DNA from: Flavobacteriales bacterium
GTDB taxonomy: Bacteria; Bacteroidota; Bacteroidia; Flavobacteriales; CAJXXR01
Assembly (NCBI GenBank): GCA_025210805.1
Contig: JAOAQX010000006.1
Span: 124,001-188,000, forward strand
Direction of reading: 5' to 3'
Length of the DNA stretch: 64,000 bases
Position 1 is the first letter of the stretch; the number at the start of each line of letters is the position of its first letter. The notes under the pieces were generated by a model. That model was given only the letters and a program-made list of their open reading frames with translations. It was not told the DNA's origin and searched no databases. Below, piece after piece: positions 1-8,100 of this stretch. Both the position numbers and the translations under genes were made by a program.

Positions 1-158
1 ACTGGAATATGCTTCTGATTTTCTCTTCTATTGCCGTTGTAGGAATCCTTTTGGGTACTTATTTAAGCAAATTTATCTCTGCAGGAAATCTCAAAAAAGG
101 TTTCGGATACTTTGTTCTTATCATGGCAGTGTATATTTTAGCTAAAGAACTACTTTAA
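1..158 (+). CDS. TauE/SafE-family sulfite exporter/permease, C-terminal end (partial)
   Basis: The reading frame is open from the window edge (first full codon at base 3) to a TAA at 156-158, giving about 51 residues. They form two hydrophobic stretches joined by the loop GTYLSKFISAGNLKKGFGYF, and the protein ends ILAKELL. This tail is typical of the last two membrane helices of TauE/SafE (TSUP) permeases, inner-membrane transporters linked to sulfite or organosulfonate export in characterised members. A rhodanese gene follows on the same strand, a common partner that supports sulfur metabolism. The substrate cannot be read from the fragment. Confidence 0.7.
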   Translation, partial: WNMLLIFSSIAVVGILLGTYLSKFISAGNLKKGFGYFVLIMAVYILAKELL

Positions 159-256
159 TTTAAACCAAATCATCCCTATCAAATCATAAAATGTTTTAAG
201 GATCATTTAAAATTAAAATGATTGTTGGGTAAATTAACACAGAAACAACTCAGATT

Positions 257-556
257 ATGAATATCGAAAACTTAACAAAAGATCCATTTTGGAGTGCTTA
301 CCAAGCCGATGAAAATGCGGTACTTATTGATGTAAGAACGGCTCCTGAAATTGCAGAAAAAAACATTGAAGGGCATTTGGCAATCGACTTTTTTGCCTCA
401 GATTTTCAAACCAAAATCAACGAACTTGATAAATCTAAAAATTACTATATGTATTGCCGCTCTGGAAACAGAAGTATGCAAGCTTGTTATATGATGAATC
501 AAATGGGATTTACCGGTAAACTGATAAACCTAGCTGGTGGAATGCTTGCTTGGTAA
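257..556 (+). CDS. rhodanese-like domain protein
   Basis: A 99-residue single-domain rhodanese, predicted cytoplasmic because no signal peptide is visible. The loop CRSGNRS carries the catalytic cysteine (Cys67) that takes a persulfide sulfur and passes it to a thiol acceptor. Other family marks are LIDVRTAPE (residues 23-31), GHLAIDF (39-45) and a C-terminal NLAGGMLAW. Length and motifs match stand-alone single-domain rhodaneses. It follows the TauE/SafE permease by about 100 bases and ends just before a strong hairpin terminator. The specific sulfur donor and acceptor are unknown. Confidence 0.9.
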   Translation: MNIENLTKDPFWSAYQADENAVLIDVRTAPEIAEKNIEGHLAIDFFASDFQTKINELDKSKNYYMYCRSGNRSMQACYMMNQMGFTGKLINLAGGMLAW

Positions 557-572
557 TGCTCATAAACACTCC

Positions 573-612
573 AAAAAAGGCTGTTCGAAATCATTTCGAA
601 CAGCCTTTTTTT
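573..612. terminator. bidirectional rho-independent terminator between rhodanese gene and panD
   Basis: Near-perfect inverted repeat AAAAGGCTGTTCGAAAT / ATTTCGAACAGCCTTTT around a two-base loop, with A and T tracts on either side. It lies between two convergent genes and can serve both. Confidence 0.85.
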
Positions 613-639
613 ATGAGAATGATTGATCAAACACAGTGT

Positions 640-990
640 TTAATCCAATAAGTTCGTTTCTTCGTTTGGAAAAACAATACTTGGGCTAAAGTTTTTAGCT
701 TCTTCCATGCTCATTTGTCCGTAGGCAATAAGAATGAGTACGTCTCCTTTTTGTACCCTTCTGGCAGCAGCACCATTTAGGCATATTTCACCAGAATTTC
801 TTTTCCCTGCGATGGCATAAGTCTCAAGTCGTTCTCCATTGTTTACATTTACAATCTGGATTTTTTCTCCTACTACTAAATTAGCAGCTTCGAGCAAGGC
901 TTCATCTATGGTGATACTTCCAATATAGTTGAGGTCTGCATTGGTTACCTTTACTCTATGAATTTTTGATTTTACTACAGTAATTGTCAT
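640..990 (-). CDS. panD: aspartate 1-decarboxylase
   Basis: Converts L-aspartate to beta-alanine for pantothenate and coenzyme A synthesis in the cytoplasm. The 116-residue length is usual for PanD. The self-cleavage site is YIGSITID: Gly24-Ser25 is cut and Ser25 becomes the pyruvoyl cofactor. The conserved GAAAR segment (residues 73-77) and a C-terminal FPNEETN tail are also present. It starts four bases after the panC stop codon, so the two genes form an operon that supplies both halves of pantothenate except pantoate. Transcription ends at the hairpin at 573-612. Confidence 0.96.
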   Translation of the reverse strand: MTITVVKSKIHRVKVTNADLNYIGSITIDEALLEAANLVVGEKIQIVNVNNGERLETYAIAGKRNSGEICLNGAAARRVQKGDVLILIAYGQMSMEEAKNFSPSIVFPNEETNLLD

Positions 991-994
991 TTCC

Positions 995-1846
995 TTAGGG
1001 TTTCACTTTCATATTGTCTATCAATCGAACAGCGCCTACATAAACAGCAATACAGCAAATGATTTCTGCTGCCTGATTCCAATGGGTACAGTTTTCAAGT
1101 GTTTGGGCATCTATCGCTCTCAAATATTCTACACGTGTATTAGGGAGTTGATTAAGTACCGCAATTTTATCTTTCAATACCTGCTGTAAATCAGTAGTTT
1201 TATCTGTTTTTTGAATAGATTTCAAAGTTTGGGACAAATGTAAGGCTTCTTTTCGATGTTCTAAAGACAATCTTCTATTTCTTGAGCTCATTGCTAATCC
1301 ATCTTCTTCTCTCACAATAGGACAACCCACAATACTCACTGGAATTTCTTCCTTTCTCACAAAATAACGTATAATCGCCAGCTGTTGATAGTCTTTTTCA
1401 CCAAAATAGGCAATATGTGGTTTTACAATCAATAATAATTTCCTTACAACATCAACCATGCCATCAAAATGACCTGGTCTAAATTCTCCTTCTAAGCTTT
1501 GAGTAAGTACACCGTAATCTATTTTTTCTACCACAGGCTCTTCTGGATATACATCTAAAACAGCAGGTGCATAAATCACCAATTTATCTGCCAAATCTTT
1601 CAATAATTCTTGATCTTCGGCTAAAGTTCTTGGATACTTTTCTAGGTCAGATGGATCATCAAACTGTGTAGGATTTACAAAAATACTCACTACTACAATA
1701 TCATTTTCCTCGTAGGCTCGGTGTACTAAAGAATAATGACCTTGGTGCAAAGCACCCATTGTAGGGACAAAACCTATAGACTTTGCTGCTTCCTTTTGTT
1801 TCGAAATAAAACTATTGAGTTCTTGTTTGGTATGAAAAACGATCAT
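995..1846 (-). CDS. panC: pantothenate synthetase (pantoate--beta-alanine ligase)
   Basis: Joins pantoate and beta-alanine with ATP to make pantothenate. The ATP-site HIGH-like motif is [10 protein letters not shown] near the N-terminus, followed by SIFVNPTQF, the pantoate-binding [10 protein letters not shown] region and the KMS-like MSSRNRRL. I chose the ATG at 1846 ([10 protein letters not shown], 283 residues); an upstream in-frame TTG at 1852 would add only two residues. It is the first gene of the panC-panD operon. The region upstream holds a copy of the dispersed repeat (1901-2010). Confidence 0.95.
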   Translation of the reverse strand: MIVFHTKQELNSFISKQKEAAKSIGFVPTMGALHQGHYSLVHRAYEENDIVVVSIFVNPTQFDDPSDLEKYPRTLAEDQELLKDLADKLVIYAPAVLDVYPEEPVVEKIDYGVLTQSLEGEFRPGHFDGMVDVVRKLLLIVKPHIAYFGEKDYQQLAIIRYFVRKEEIPVSIVGCPIVREEDGLAMSSRNRRLSLEHRKEALHLSQTLKSIQKTDKTTDLQQVLKDKIAVLNQLPNTRVEYLRAIDAQTLENCTHWNQAAEIICCIAVYVGAVRLIDNMKVKP

Positions 1847-1900
1847 ATACAAATTGTTTTAATAGACTGCGAATTTACTAAATAACGTGAGTTCGACATA

Positions 1901-2010
1901 ATACCATTTATGGTGTAATTACTCATAGGTATAATACCGATACATTGCTAAAGATCAGTTATGAACACAGTGAAGTTAGTGAGTAATTGTAGCAAGTAGT
2001 CTATATAAGA
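1901..2010 (+). repeat. dispersed intergenic repeat, copy A
   Basis: Begins with the near-palindrome ACCATTTATGGT, then GGTATAATACC (palindrome), CGATACATTGC, TATGAACACAGTGAAG and AGTGAGTAAT, and ends near TATATAAG. It aligns along its length with copy B at 28364 and, reversed, with copies D and E. It lies upstream of panC on one side and the pyk operon on the other. It carries no reading frame. Confidence 0.75.
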
Positions 2011-2155
2011 GTTCAGCAACACTTCTGCCCTATCGCTTTGATTCTGATGAGTCGAGACAAATTTTTCTTTTATCACTTGTTTTTAATTTCATTTAGACCC
2101 AATATCCTTCCTAAAATATCAACGCAATTTTAACACTCACTTAAAACAATATCTC

Positions 2156-2163
2156 TACCTTTG
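2156..2163 (+). promoter_or_regulatory. -7 promoter box TACCTTTG of the IPExxxVDY-pyk operon
   Basis: Exact match to the Bacteroidota primary-sigma -7 consensus TAnnTTTG. It ends only four bases before the ATG at 2168, so transcription would begin at or within about two bases of the start codon (predicted leaderless mRNA). Confidence 0.65.
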
Positions 2164-2167
2164 TCTT

Positions 2168-2668
2168 ATGAGTACTTTGGTTTTAGACTGGGAATTAAAT
2201 TACGATTTTAAACTTCTGGCTATCAGAACTTCTGTAGAATCGAGCAAGCTATGTTATTTTATTAACAAAGTGCTTGAACTACAACTGGGAAGAATGGATG
2301 AAGATTTAGATTTCTATTTCAAAAAAAGGAAAAAAGAAGCCTTATTTCCTTCTTTTTCTTATCGGCAAACCGATGATTTTCCTACTTGGTATTTAATTCA
2401 AAACATTATTGAAAATGAATTATATGTGGAATATGATCAAGAAAACGAACCGCTTTTTAAGGATCTAAAAGATGATGTAGAGTCAGATTATCTATACCTT
2501 GTACCTGAACTTGATGGAGTGGCTTTCTTTTTACTTATTTACCCTCCATTTACAGGAATAAGAACCCAAGAAATTATCAATACACTAGATGAACTTCCCT
2601 TTATTGATGCCGTTTTTGAAAAAAGCCCAAATCAACTAAAGGATATCGAAAACCTATTAATACACTAA
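2168..2668 (+). CDS. IPExxxVDY family protein
   Basis: A 166-residue cytoplasmic protein with no signal peptide or membrane segment. The family is named for a short motif that appears here as VPELDGVAF (about residues 112-120). The family is widespread in Bacteroidota and nearly always sits directly before pyruvate kinase, as here, with a six-base gap. Its biochemical role is not established; the position suggests a link to pyruvate kinase expression or activity, which is inference. The start is fixed by the promoter box just upstream. Confidence 0.8.
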   Translation: MSTLVLDWELNYDFKLLAIRTSVESSKLCYFINKVLELQLGRMDEDLDFYFKKRKKEALFPSFSYRQTDDFPTWYLIQNIIENELYVEYDQENEPLFKDLKDDVESDYLYLVPELDGVAFFLLIYPPFTGIRTQEIINTLDELPFIDAVFEKSPNQLKDIENLLIH

Positions 2669-2674
2669 AAAACT

Positions 2675-4090
2675 ATGAAAAAAACAAAAATTGTTGCCAC
2701 AATAGGTCCGGCTTCTATGGAACTGGATACTTTAAGACAGATGATTAAAAAAGGAGTAAATGTTGCTCGAATCAATTTTTCTCATAGTTCGCACCAACAA
2801 GCTCGTGAAATAGGAAAACGTGTTCGTCAACTTAACGAAGAATTGAACACCAACGTGGCAATTCTTGCAGACCTTCAAGGTCCTAAAATCCGTTTAGGAC
2901 TTATGGAAGAAGGGACAACGGTAAAGAAAGGTGATCAGCTTATTATTCAAACCGAAGAAATTACGGGGAACAACGAAAGACTCTTTATTAGTTATAAAGA
3001 TTTTGCAAAAGATGTAAAAGTAGGGGATCGAATTTTAATGGATGATGGAAAAATCATTATGGAAGCTATCGCCACTAATAACATTAACGAAGTAACCGCA
3101 GAAGTAATTCACGGTGGACCTGTGAAATCTAAAAAAGGAGTGAATCTACCCAACACCAAACTTTCTACTCCTAGCCTCACACAAAAAGATTTAAAAGATC
3201 TTTATGTAGCCATGCAAGAAGAGTTTGAATGGATTGGGCTTTCATTTGTTCGTAATTCAGCGGATATCATTTCGCTCCAAAGCATCATTAGAAGTAATGA
3301 CTCTACGGCACGAGTGGTTGCAAAAATAGAGAAACCCGAAGCGATAGACGATCTAGAAGAAATCGTGAAAATAAGTGGTGCAGTGATGATTGCTCGTGGT
3401 GATTTAGGTGTAGAGGTTCCTATGGAGCAAGTTCCTGCATTGCAGAAAAAAATCATCAGAATGGGAATGCGTTATTCTACCCCCGTGATTGTGGCAACAC
3501 AAATGATGGAATCTATGATTGAGAATGCATCGCCTACAAGAGCAGAAGTAAATGATGTAGCAACAGCCGTGTATGATGGAACAGATGCGGTAATGCTTTC
3601 TGGAGAAACCTCAGTAGGGCGTTATCCACTAAAAGTAGTGGAAGCTATGGTAAAAATCATTGAAGAAGTAGAGGCTTCTGGAGAAGTGACAAAACATGAA
3701 TTCCCTCCTGTAGATCAAAATAAAAGGTATATCTCAAACTCTATTTGTTATCAAGCTTGTAAATTGGCAGATCAAGTAGAAGCAAAATCCTTGGTTTGTA
3801 TGACGCATTCAGGTTTTAACGCTTTTAAAATTTCGAGCCATAGACCCGTTGCCGAAATTTGTGTTTTCACCCACAACAAAAGCATCCTTAACACATTAAG
3901 TTTACTCTGGGGAACTAAAGGGTATTTTTATGATCACACAAAAGATACCGACTCTACCGTAAAAGACGTACATCAAATACTTAAAGATGAGGAAGTCATT
4001 AAAAATGGCGATTATATCATTAATGTAGCGAGTATGCCTGCTTTAGAAAAAGGTATGACGAATATGCTTAAATTGAGCGTGGTAGATTAA
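2675..4090 (+). CDS. pyk: pyruvate kinase
   Basis: Transfers phosphate from phosphoenolpyruvate to ADP, the last step of glycolysis. The protein is 471 residues, the usual length. It opens with TKIVATIGPAS, has the catalytic lysine in VVAKIEKPEA (Lys217), the metal and phosphate site MIARGDLGVE (238-247) and ATQMMESMI, followed by the C-terminal effector domain. It is translationally close to the IPExxxVDY gene and shares its promoter. A long hairpin after the gene (4138-4186) probably ends the transcript. Confidence 0.97.
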   Translation: MKKTKIVATIGPASMELDTLRQMIKKGVNVARINFSHSSHQQAREIGKRVRQLNEELNTNVAILADLQGPKIRLGLMEEGTTVKKGDQLIIQTEEITGNNERLFISYKDFAKDVKVGDRILMDDGKIIMEAIATNNINEVTAEVIHGGPVKSKKGVNLPNTKLSTPSLTQKDLKDLYVAMQEEFEWIGLSFVRNSADIISLQSIIRSNDSTARVVAKIEKPEAIDDLEEIVKISGAVMIARGDLGVEVPMEQVPALQKKIIRMGMRYSTPVIVATQMMESMIENASPTRAEVNDVATAVYDGTDAVMLSGETSVGRYPLKVVEAMVKIIEEVEASGEVTKHEFPPVDQNKRYISNSICYQACKLADQVEAKSLVCMTHSGFNAFKISSHRPVAEICVFTHNKSILNTLSLLWGTKGYFYDHTKDTDSTVKDVHQILKDEEVIKNGDYIINVASMPALEKGMTNMLKLSVVD

Positions 4091-4137
4091 TCTACTCATT
4101 ATCAGTTGCCAAAAATAGTTTTCTGGCAATAATTCAA

Positions 4138-4186
4138 AAAAATATGAATATCAACAGGCTTTCACTTGTGTGGTATTCATATTTTT
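4138..4186 (+). terminator. hairpin terminator after pyk, overlapping the hemJ promoter
   Basis: A 13-base perfect inverted repeat AAAAATATGAATA / TATTCATATTTTT with a 23-base loop, ending in a run of T. A smaller stem TTGCCA/TGGCAA precedes it at 4106-4129. The 3' arm overlaps the TATTTTTG box that appears to drive hemJ. Confidence 0.6.
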
Positions 4187-4187
4187 G
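4180..4187 (+). promoter_or_regulatory. -7 promoter box TATTTTTG for hemJ
   Basis: Exact TAnnTTTG match 23 bases before the hemJ ATG. It is built from the T-rich arm of the upstream terminator, so terminator and promoter share bases. Confidence 0.5.
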
Positions 4188-4210
4188 TATGATCAAAAAC
4201 TTTATTTCTG

Positions 4211-4747
4211 ATGTTTTTATACCTTAAAGCACTACATATCATATTTGTTGTAACTTGGTTTGCAGGATTGTTTTATATCGTTCGGCTATTTATTTACCAC
4301 CACGAAGCACGAGAAAAGTCTGAAACGGAACGAAATATTCTTTTTCCCCAATATCAATTGATGGAAAAAAGACTGTGGACCATTATTACTTGGCCGTCCA
4401 TGATCCTTACCCTCATTCTGGGAACCAGCCTCTTGATTCTCATTCCTGGATATCTTAGTCAAGGTTGGATGCATTTTAAATTATTGTTCTTGATATTACT
4501 TGTATTTTACCACCTCTACTGTCATCATATCTACAAAAAATTACAACAAAACGACCTACAATGGAGCAGTACTTGGTTGAGGATTTTTAATGAAGTTGCC
4601 ACATTATTGCTTTTCGCTATCGTATTCTTAGTTGTGCTAAAGAATAGCCTCAGCTGGATTTATGGCGTGGTGGGGATTTTTGCCCTAAGCGGGTTGTTGA
4701 TGTTGGGGATTAAATGGTATAAAAAAATTAGAGCAAAAAAATCATGA
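4211..4747 (+). CDS. hemJ: HemJ-type protoporphyrinogen oxidase (CopD/UPF0093 family)
   Basis: An inner-membrane enzyme that oxidises protoporphyrinogen IX to protoporphyrin IX in haem synthesis. The 178-residue length is usual for HemJ. Family marks are LKALHIIFVVTWFAGLFY with the conserved helix-1 histidine (His9), VRLFIYH, the lysine in WMHFKLLF and the LRIFNE segment. Four to five hydrophobic helices are visible. Its stop overlaps the next start by four bases (ATGA), so it is co-translated with the DUF3109 gene. A CopD-like transporter is the main alternative, but the residues named favour HemJ. Confidence 0.85.
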   Translation: MFLYLKALHIIFVVTWFAGLFYIVRLFIYHHEAREKSETERNILFPQYQLMEKRLWTIITWPSMILTLILGTSLLILIPGYLSQGWMHFKLLFLILLVFYHLYCHHIYKKLQQNDLQWSSTWLRIFNEVATLLLFAIVFLVVLKNSLSWIYGVVGIFALSGLLMLGIKWYKKIRAKKS

Positions 4748-5322
4748 TTATACATCAGAACACTTTGGTTTCAGAAGAACTATTTGAGGAGGAATTTGTT
4801 TGTAATCTCTCGGCTTGCAAAGGTGCTTGCTGTATTGAAGGAGATGGTGGTGCTCCACTTACAAAAGAAGAGGCTCAAAAAATTGGAGATCATTGGGAAC
4901 CCATAAAATCCTACCTTTCTGCTGATTTTACCCAAAAGGTAGAGCAACAAGGTTTTTCTGTAAAAGGATGGGACGGCGGACTAGAAACCCCATTAAATGA
5001 AGGAAAAGAATGCCTTTATGTGAGTTACCAAGAAGACGGAAGCTTGCGTTGTGCTATAGAGCAAGCAGAAGCTGATGGAAAAATTAACTTTCCAAAACCA
5101 GAATCTTGTGCGCTTTACCCCATTCGAATCGTTCCGCTCCCTACTTTTGAATCACTCCGTTATCACCGTTGGGAAATTTGTTCGGATGCCTGTAGCCTTG
5201 GTAAAGAACTTCAAGTTCCCATCTATAAATTTCTTAAAAAACCCTTAATCCAAAAATATGGAACCGAATGGTATGAAGGATTGGAGCTGATTGCCGAAAA
5301 TTATTTGGGAAGTAAAACCTGA
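4744..5322 (+). CDS. DUF3109 family cysteine-rich protein
   Basis: A 192-residue soluble protein with the cysteine cluster CNLSACKGACC (about residues 20-30) and further cysteines in GKECLY, LRCAIE, ESCALYPIR and EICSDACSLG. This pattern suggests an Fe-S or zinc site, and the arrangement matches DUF3109, a family common in Bacteroidota with no assigned reaction. It overlaps hemJ by four bases, hinting at a function near haem or iron metabolism (inference). Its last 22 bases overlap the end of the convergent lipoprotein gene. Confidence 0.8.
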   Translation: MIIHQNTLVSEELFEEEFVCNLSACKGACCIEGDGGAPLTKEEAQKIGDHWEPIKSYLSADFTQKVEQQGFSVKGWDGGLETPLNEGKECLYVSYQEDGSLRCAIEQAEADGKINFPKPESCALYPIRIVPLPTFESLRYHRWEICSDACSLGKELQVPIYKFLKKPLIQKYGTEWYEGLELIAENYLGSKT

Positions 5323-6176
5323 TTATTTAAATGAAAATAGTTTAAAAAATCCTGTCTCTCATCTCGGCTAAAAACATAAACAGGCACATTCATCGGAATC
5401 GTCTTTCTTATTTCTCTTTTCAATTCTTGAGAAAGAGAATCATAAGGCATCTTGAATTTTTCTAATGCAAGCACCCGCCTTCTTTGATAATAGATCGACC
5501 AAATATTCAGTTTTTGTCGAAGAAATTGTTCATAGGAAGTTTGATCATTTACAAACCAACACAAAACCGTTTTGTTATTAAAGGAATCATTTGTTTTCCT
5601 TAAATATTCTGTAGCATTTTTTCCAAAGTGTTCTTTATTGATGATTATGGAATCTTGAATAAAAATTAAATTATCATAATCCCTCATTCCACATATTATG
5701 CTGTTAAAAAACCTAGAAAAAATAATAGGAACATTTTGTTGATTACTTAGTTTCTCCCTAAAAACAGAATCATTCAAGATTAATGACTGACAGAAAGTTT
5801 CACCCATTTTATAACTGCTATATCTCACTTGATCATTTTTATCTTTAAAAGCAAACAGATAAAGAGCGAAATCGGCCTTATACAAACGATACAATCTCTG
5901 TTGAACCGCTCGCATACTGGTCTTTTTATCAATCTCTACAATGACTTTTTCTTTTTGAAAATACGCGCTATCTTGCGCTATTTTTGAAAGAGAATCTGTT
6001 TCTCTTATAAAACCTAACCCCTTTAAAGAGTTCAGTAATCGGAAATCAGAATTAGCTCCAAGATACTTCGGTAAATCAATATTTGAATAATCAGTCGGCT
6101 CCTTTTTGCTTTCCTTATTTTCTTTGCATGAAAAATACAGCGTAGAAAATAACAGGATATATACTAGATGTTTCAT
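5301..6176 (-). CDS. hypothetical lipoprotein
   Basis: A 291-residue protein I do not recognise. It starts MKHLVYILLFSTLYFSCKE: a short hydrophobic signal followed by the lipobox FSC, so it should be a lipid-anchored envelope protein with the mature protein starting at Cys17. The rest is hydrophilic and lysine- and serine-rich, with aromatic clusters near YQRRRVLALEKF and FSRDERQDF, and no membrane segment. It is transcribed alone, and its 3' end overlaps the convergent DUF3109 gene by 22 bases. Confidence 0.7.
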   Translation of the reverse strand: MKHLVYILLFSTLYFSCKENKESKKEPTDYSNIDLPKYLGANSDFRLLNSLKGLGFIRETDSLSKIAQDSAYFQKEKVIVEIDKKTSMRAVQQRLYRLYKADFALYLFAFKDKNDQVRYSSYKMGETFCQSLILNDSVFREKLSNQQNVPIIFSRFFNSIICGMRDYDNLIFIQDSIIINKEHFGKNATEYLRKTNDSFNNKTVLCWFVNDQTSYEQFLRQKLNIWSIYYQRRRVLALEKFKMPYDSLSQELKREIRKTIPMNVPVYVFSRDERQDFLNYFHLNNQVLLPK

Positions 6177-6353
6177 ATTTTAATTTCTTTATAAATCAAT
6201 TAAAAATCTAACGTCAAAAGTCCATTAATAATATAAAACAAAAAATGAATACAAGCTCTTTTAATGAAACCCATCCTTTTGCCCCAACGAATCGTTAATA
6301 TCACGATTAAAACGTTTTTGACATACATCAAATAAACAATCTATAAGAAAAGA

Positions 6354-6361
6354 TACTTTTG
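6354..6361 (+). promoter_or_regulatory. -7 promoter box TACTTTTG before the DUF1800 gene
   Basis: Exact TAnnTTTG match 62 bases before the ATG at 6424, in an AT-rich gap of about 250 bases that holds no other feature. I did not find a clear -33 TTG at the usual spacing. Confidence 0.5.
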
Positions 6362-6423
6362 AAAAGTGAAAAATCTGAACCTTCGTTCTTAGGGTTTGAT
6401 TCAAAATTTTCAAATCATCTTAT

Positions 6424-8094
6424 ATGAAATTAGCGAAAAAAGATACCGTTAAGTTTTTAATGCAAAGTACTTGCGGATTCCCTCCTGAGTTGATAGATCA
6501 AGTTTCTGATATGGGTAAAGAAGCTTGGCTTGAGCAACAAATGTCTATGCCCATGAATGATTCTTGCGAGAAAAAAGTGGGAACTATTTGGGAGTATTTT
6601 AAAAGAAAACATATAAAAGCTTGGGGAAGAGATACCATAGTAGATAATGTTCAACTTCAAGTATATTGGCTATACTGGCGTATGGCATGGTGGGATACAA
6701 ACTTAAAAACTGAAGAATATTTAAGACATCGTATTGCCATGGCATTATCCGAGATCTTGGTCATCTCTGATAAATCCGTTTTGGAATTGAATGCGTTTGG
6801 TTTATCCAATTACTATGATATGCTGTACGAGAATGCCTTTGGGAATTATGAAGATCTTCTGTATAAAGTTTCCTTGCACCCAAGTATGGGAATCTATTTA
6901 TCTCACCTCAACAATCCTAAAGCAGATAAAGCTAAAAACATTCATCCAGATGAAAATTATGCAAGAGAAATCATGCAACTTTTTAGTATTGGATTATATG
7001 AACTAAATATCGATGGAAGTCGTAAAAAGAATGCACAAGGGAAACCTATTGCTACTTATGACAATAAAGACATTAAGGAGGTTGCACGTGTGTTTACAGG
7101 TTTAGGCCCTGCCGAGTATTGGTGGCCTTGGAAAGATTATTCTGGTACTGAGGTATATTGGGGAGTCAATGAAAACAAAGGTCCTACAAATATCAACATG
7201 AGTAAACCCATGAAAGCCTTTGAACAACATCATGATAGAGGGGCTAAAACGATCTTAAAGAAACATCCACTACCCGCGAATCAAGATACCCTTCAAGATA
7301 TTAAGGAGACAGTGAATATTTTGGTAAATGAACAAAATACGGCTGTTTATATCTCAAAAAGGCTTATACAGTCACTCACAAGCTCAAATCCTTCAAAGGA
7401 CTATATAAGTGCGATTTCCAAAACATTTATGGATAATGGAAATGGAGTGACAGGAGACTTAAAAGCAGTCATCAAAGCCATTCTTCTACACCCTGAAGCC
7501 GAAAAAGGTATTAAGATGAAAGAACCTATGTTTAGAGCAACGCAAATTCTAAGAGGCTTTAAGGCTCATAATGAATCTGATTTACTGTGGGCTACAGGTT
7601 TACTTATTGAAGAAAACTTTAACCAACACCCGCTCTCTGCTCCTAGTGTATTTAATTTCTTTTTGAGTGATTATGCACCTCATGGAGACATTGAAAAATC
7701 AGGTAAAGTGGCTCCTGAATTCCAGATGATGAACGCAGCTACTTCTATTGGTTATGTCAATGCCATGTATAATTTTTTCTTCGGAAAAAACTACCTTTTA
7801 GTTTCCACCCAAGCATCCAGCACAAGAATTGATGTTCCAGAATTGGACTACGAAAAAATCAATAAAAAAGATGAAGTAAAGCTGGATCTTAAAAAAGAAG
7901 AAGCACTCGCAAAAAAGAATCCATCTGAACTCATAGATCATTTAGACTTGATGTTGACTGGGGGAAATCTAAATCCTCAAACAAAAAAAGACATTCTGAA
8001 AGCTATTTCACCTTATACAAACCGCCCTGATTGGGTAGTAGAAACTGCTTTGTTTATGATAACTATCAGCCCTGATTTCACCATTATAAGTTAA
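6424..8094 (+). CDS. DUF1800 domain-containing protein
   Basis: A 556-residue protein of the DUF1800 family, recognised by FLMQSTCGFP at the start, HRIAMALSEILVISD, DENYAREIMQLFSIGLYEL, the EVARVFTGLG segment, and APSVFNFFLSDYAP in the second half. DUF1800 proteins are nearly always encoded next to a DUF1501 protein, as here (six-base gap), and probably act together; the biochemical function is unknown. No classical signal peptide is visible at the chosen ATG. A promoter box lies at 6354-6361. Confidence 0.9.
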   Translation: MKLAKKDTVKFLMQSTCGFPPELIDQVSDMGKEAWLEQQMSMPMNDSCEKKVGTIWEYFKRKHIKAWGRDTIVDNVQLQVYWLYWRMAWWDTNLKTEEYLRHRIAMALSEILVISDKSVLELNAFGLSNYYDMLYENAFGNYEDLLYKVSLHPSMGIYLSHLNNPKADKAKNIHPDENYAREIMQLFSIGLYELNIDGSRKKNAQGKPIATYDNKDIKEVARVFTGLGPAEYWWPWKDYSGTEVYWGVNENKGPTNINMSKPMKAFEQHHDRGAKTILKKHPLPANQDTLQDIKETVNILVNEQNTAVYISKRLIQSLTSSNPSKDYISAISKTFMDNGNGVTGDLKAVIKAILLHPEAEKGIKMKEPMFRATQILRGFKAHNESDLLWATGLLIEENFNQHPLSAPSVFNFFLSDYAPHGDIEKSGKVAPEFQMMNAATSIGYVNAMYNFFFGKNYLLVSTQASSTRIDVPELDYEKINKKDEVKLDLKKEEALAKKNPSELIDHLDLMLTGGNLNPQTKKDILKAISPYTNRPDWVVETALFMITISPDFTIIS

Positions 8095-8100
8095 AAAATT

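Larger units (their letters stand above)
1847..2167. other. divergent intergenic region between panC and the pyk operon
   Basis: About 320 bases with no credible open reading frame. It contains repeat copy A (1901-2010) and, at its right edge, the promoter box of the pyk operon (2156-2163). No clear panC promoter matching TAnnTTTG was found. Confidence 0.7.
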
